Positions 61,884-64,000 of a stretch of 64,000 nucleotides of DNA are shown piece by piece. A program made the position numbers and the translations under genes. The notes under the pieces are model-generated. The model saw nothing but the letters and a program-made list of their open reading frames with translations, made no database searches and had not been told where the DNA came from. The stretch covers positions 1 through 64,000 of the forward strand of contig NZ_JACJTB010000019.1 of the NCBI RefSeq assembly GCF_014698475.1, in the 5' to 3' direction. The stretch comes from Nostoc spongiaeforme FACHB-130. Its GTDB lineage: Bacteria > Cyanobacteriota > Cyanobacteriia > Cyanobacteriales > Nostocaceae. How positions within the stretch are numbered: position 1 is the stretch's first letter; the number at the start of each line of letters is the position of its first letter.

Positions 61884-62486
61884 ATGAATAAATTTGCTAT
61901 GACTACAGAAACACCAGTTAATACTCCCGTCAAGCCAGAATCTAAATTTGGGACACGTTTGAGAAACTTCTTAATTGTAATAGTAGCGATCGCCCTGAGT
62001 GTTGCTCTTGTTTTAGGGTTAAGAACTGAAACTAATTCCATTTCTGTCTCTGAGTTGGCGAAAAACTCCACACCCCTAGATGTTGCTGTGAGTAACGGTA
62101 AACCATCCATAGTTGAGTTTTATGCTGACTGGTGTACTGTTTGTCAAAAAATGGCACCAGATATGGCAGAACTAGAACAGCAGTATGCCGACAAAGCTAA
62201 TTTTGTCATGCTGAACGTAGATAATACTAAATGGTTGCCAGAAATGCTGAAATATCGCGTAGATGGCATTCCCCATTTTGTATTTTTAACTAAAAATGCA
62301 GAAAGCATAGCTCAGGCGATCGGTGATATACCCCGTAACATTATGGCTAATAATGTCGAGGCGTTAGTTGCTGGTACACCCTTACCTTATGCCCAAGCTA
62401 GTGGTAAAACTTCTAAAGTATCCACCTCAGTTCCAGCAAAACAGCAAGATGATCCCCGCAGTCATGGGAGTCAAGTCGTGAATTAA
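61884..62486 (+). CDS. txlA: membrane-anchored thioredoxin-like protein (TxlA/HCF164)
   Basis: A 200-residue protein. One transmembrane segment (about 29-46) is followed by a thioredoxin domain with active site WCTVC (Cys84, Cys87) and cis-Pro in GIPHFVF. HCF164 carries reducing power into the thylakoid lumen for cytochrome assembly, and TxlA is its cyanobacterial counterpart. A second ATG at codon 6 (61899) is possible. It is divergent from the ferredoxin gene. Confidence 0.88.
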   Translation: MNKFAMTTETPVNTPVKPESKFGTRLRNFLIVIVAIALSVALVLGLRTETNSISVSELAKNSTPLDVAVSNGKPSIVEFYADWCTVCQKMAPDMAELEQQYADKANFVMLNVDNTKWLPEMLKYRVDGIPHFVFLTKNAESIAQAIGDIPRNIMANNVEALVAGTPLPYAQASGKTSKVSTSVPAKQQDDPRSHGSQVVN

Positions 62487-62607
62487 TCTTGTTAAGCAGA
62501 GAAAAAGAAATGTAGGTTGGCTCAAACGTAGACACCCTAAGGGTAGTGAAACCCAACAAAATCAACATTCCACTGCGTCAGTCCTATCTTTGTCAACAAA
62601 AACAAAT

Positions 62608-62643
62608 GCACCAGTAAAATACTCCAGGGTATCTTACTGGTGC
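62608..62643. terminator. hairpin between txlA and the MoaD-like gene
   Basis: GCACCAGTAA pairs with TTACTGGTGC, with a further ATAC/GTAT pairing inside. It lies between convergent genes and is probably a shared terminator. Confidence 0.55.
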
Positions 62644-62740
62644 AGCAAATCTCGACAAACAGGGGAGCAATTGAGAATAGTTTTTCGCTATTTTTATAGA
62701 TAGATATTGTACCGATTTAACCGACATAGATTGTCTTGGC

Positions 62741-63016
62741 TCAACCGCCTGCAACAGCAGGTACAATACTCACTTCATCACCATCTTTCAACGGTGTAGC
62801 TGTTCCATCTAAAAAGCGGATATCTTCACTATTCACATACAAATTTAAAAAGCGTCGTGGTTGTCCGTGTTCATCACATAGCCGCTCTTTAATCCCAGGA
62901 CAATGTTTTTCTAAAGAATTGAACAACTCAGCGATACTGCTACCGGTGCATTCGATGGTAGCTTGACTATTTGTGAACTTTTGGAGAGCAGTAGGAATTA
63001 AAACAGTAACAGCCAT
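62741..63016 (-). CDS. MoaD/ThiS-family sulfur carrier protein
   Basis: A 91-residue ubiquitin-like protein ending in VPAVAGG. The C-terminal Gly-Gly is the adenylation and thiocarboxylation site. [26 protein letters not shown] is the MoaD core. It lies 45 bases downstream of thrC on the same strand. In actinobacteria a similar carrier (CysO) works with a PLP enzyme in cysteine synthesis, so the link to a thrC-like PLP enzyme is notable. Confidence 0.88.
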   Translation of the reverse strand: MAVTVLIPTALQKFTNSQATIECTGSSIAELFNSLEKHCPGIKERLCDEHGQPRRFLNLYVNSEDIRFLDGTATPLKDGDEVSIVPAVAGG

Positions 63017-63061
63017 ATTTGAAGTGTGAAGTATGAAGAGTGAAATTTAGGTTTTTTCGCT

Positions 63062-64000
63062 TTAAACTAGAACTTGTTGCCATTCTAGGCGGTCTAGGGT
63101 ACGAGAACGTTCTAGCGCACGTTCAAAACTATCGAGTTTAGCATCAATTGTCAACGGTTCGCCAATGTAACCTTGAACTGCTTCTTGAGTTTTCAAACCA
63201 TTGCCAGTGATATAAACCACAGTAGTTTCATCTGGATCAATTTTGCCAGCTTCTACCAATTTTTTCAGCACAGCGATGGTTGTTCCACCTGCTGTTTCTG
63301 TGAAGATACCTTCGGTTTCTGCCAGCAACTTGATGCCTTCTATAATTTCTGCATCGGTGACTGATTCAATATTACCGCCTGTTTTCTTCGCAATTTCGAC
63401 AGCATAGACACCATCTGCTGGATTACCAATTGCGATCGATTTAGCAATTGTATTTGGTTTCACAGGCTTGATAAAGTCGCGGTCTTCTTTAAATGCTTGG
63501 GCGATGGGCGAACAACCTTCAGCTTGTGCGCCACTGAAACGCACATTTTTGCCTTCTACTAAGCCAACTTCGACAAATTCTTTGAAGCCTTTATAGATTT
63601 TAGTAAACAGCGAACCAGAAGCCAGAGGTGCAACTACATGATCTGGTAATTGCCAACCCAGTTGTTCAGCTACTTCAAAGCCGAGAGTTTTGGAACCTTC
63701 AGAATAGTAGGGGCGTAGATTAATATTTACAAAACCCCAGCCATGTGTGTTTGCAACTTCTGAACAGAGGCGATTGACTTGATCGTAGTTGCCTTTAACA
63801 GCCATGAGAGTAGGACTGTAAATCAAGCTACCTAAAACTTTGCCTGCTTCTAAGTCAGAGGGGATGAACACACAACAATCTAAACCAGCGTGAGCCGCGA
63901 TCGCAGCTGTCGAATTTGCTAAGTTACCAGTACTAGCACAAGAAACTGTAGTAAAACCTAATTCTCTCGCGCGAGACAAAGCAACTGAAACTACCCGATC
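63062..64000 (-). CDS. thrC: threonine synthase, 5' end beyond window
   Basis: The visible 313 codons run from the right edge of the window to a stop at 63062; the N-terminus, including the PLP Lys, lies outside. The fold-type II PLP motif SCASTGNLANSTAAIAAHAG binds the cofactor phosphate, and VVAPLASGSLFTK is the conserved glycine loop. The C-terminal half is full length. It probably heads a thrC-moaD unit. Confidence 0.88.
   Translation of the reverse strand, partial: DRVVSVALSRARELGFTTVSCASTGNLANSTAAIAAHAGLDCCVFIPSDLEAGKVLGSLIYSPTLMAVKGNYDQVNRLCSEVANTHGWGFVNINLRPYYSEGSKTLGFEVAEQLGWQLPDHVVAPLASGSLFTKIYKGFKEFVEVGLVEGKNVRFSGAQAEGCSPIAQAFKEDRDFIKPVKPNTIAKSIAIGNPADGVYAVEIAKKTGGNIESVTDAEIIEGIKLLAETEGIFTETAGGTTIAVLKKLVEAGKIDPDETTVVYITGNGLKTQEAVQGYIGEPLTIDAKLDSFERALERSRTLDRLEWQQVLV

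Overview
The window is chromosomal DNA of a filamentous, probably heterocyst-forming cyanobacterium of the Nostocales. The signs are many HIP1 octamers (GCGATCGC), heptamer short tandem repeats between genes, oxygenic tetrapyrrole and carotenoid genes (acsF, heme oxygenase, hemN, cruP), a multi-GAF histidine kinase, and cyanobacterium-typical families (DUF4112, DUF4347, TxlA, NIL-ferredoxin). No species can be named from sequence alone.

Layout. 1-9 kb: sbcD, a hydrolase, small membrane proteins, a site-2 protease and an AAA-ATPase/TOPRIM pair that looks like a nuclease or defence module. 9-19 kb: a four-GAF histidine kinase, cruP, a Yip1-like membrane protein, a BON lipoprotein and a YflT-repeat stress protein. 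19-23 kb: a tetrapyrrole cluster, acsF divergent from heme oxygenase and hemN, like the low-oxygen chlAII-ho2-hemN set of other cyanobacteria. 23.5-31 kb: a MerR/SDR divergent pair with a textbook MerR operator, a glycosidase, and a 1362-residue surface protein with a seven-repeat FG-GAP propeller. 31-32.6 kb: rtcB interrupted by a 411-nt group I intron that itself carries a MITE-like insertion. 32.8-34.5 kb: methyltransferase, HAD protein and tRNA-Ala(CGC).

34.49-42.35 kb is a 7.8-kb integrative element lodged in the 3' half of tRNA-Ala(CGC), bounded by 51-bp direct repeats. It has a tyrosine integrase next to the right end, a VapE-like ATPase, a dyad-symmetric iteron array that looks like a replication origin, several ribbon-helix-helix (RHH) proteins, a possible small-terminase-like protein, a PD-(D/E)XK nuclease candidate, and a set of strong inverted repeats that may be a structured RNA. 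It is poor in HIP1 and rich in GTTAAC. The gene set resembles a phage satellite or replicative genomic island.

42.4-64 kb is mostly core metabolism: P450, FUSC exporter, a split and order-reversed photolyase-like gene pair, pdxH, scpA, a nucleotidyltransferase, speA, ndk, TerC, a CHAD/DUF3616 divergent pair, NIL-ferredoxin, txlA, a MoaD-like sulfur carrier, and thrC running off the right edge.

The strongest candidates for something undescribed are the rtcB group I intron, the tRNA-Ala element with its origin-like array, and the split photolyase with four cysteines placed as in FeS-type photolyases.
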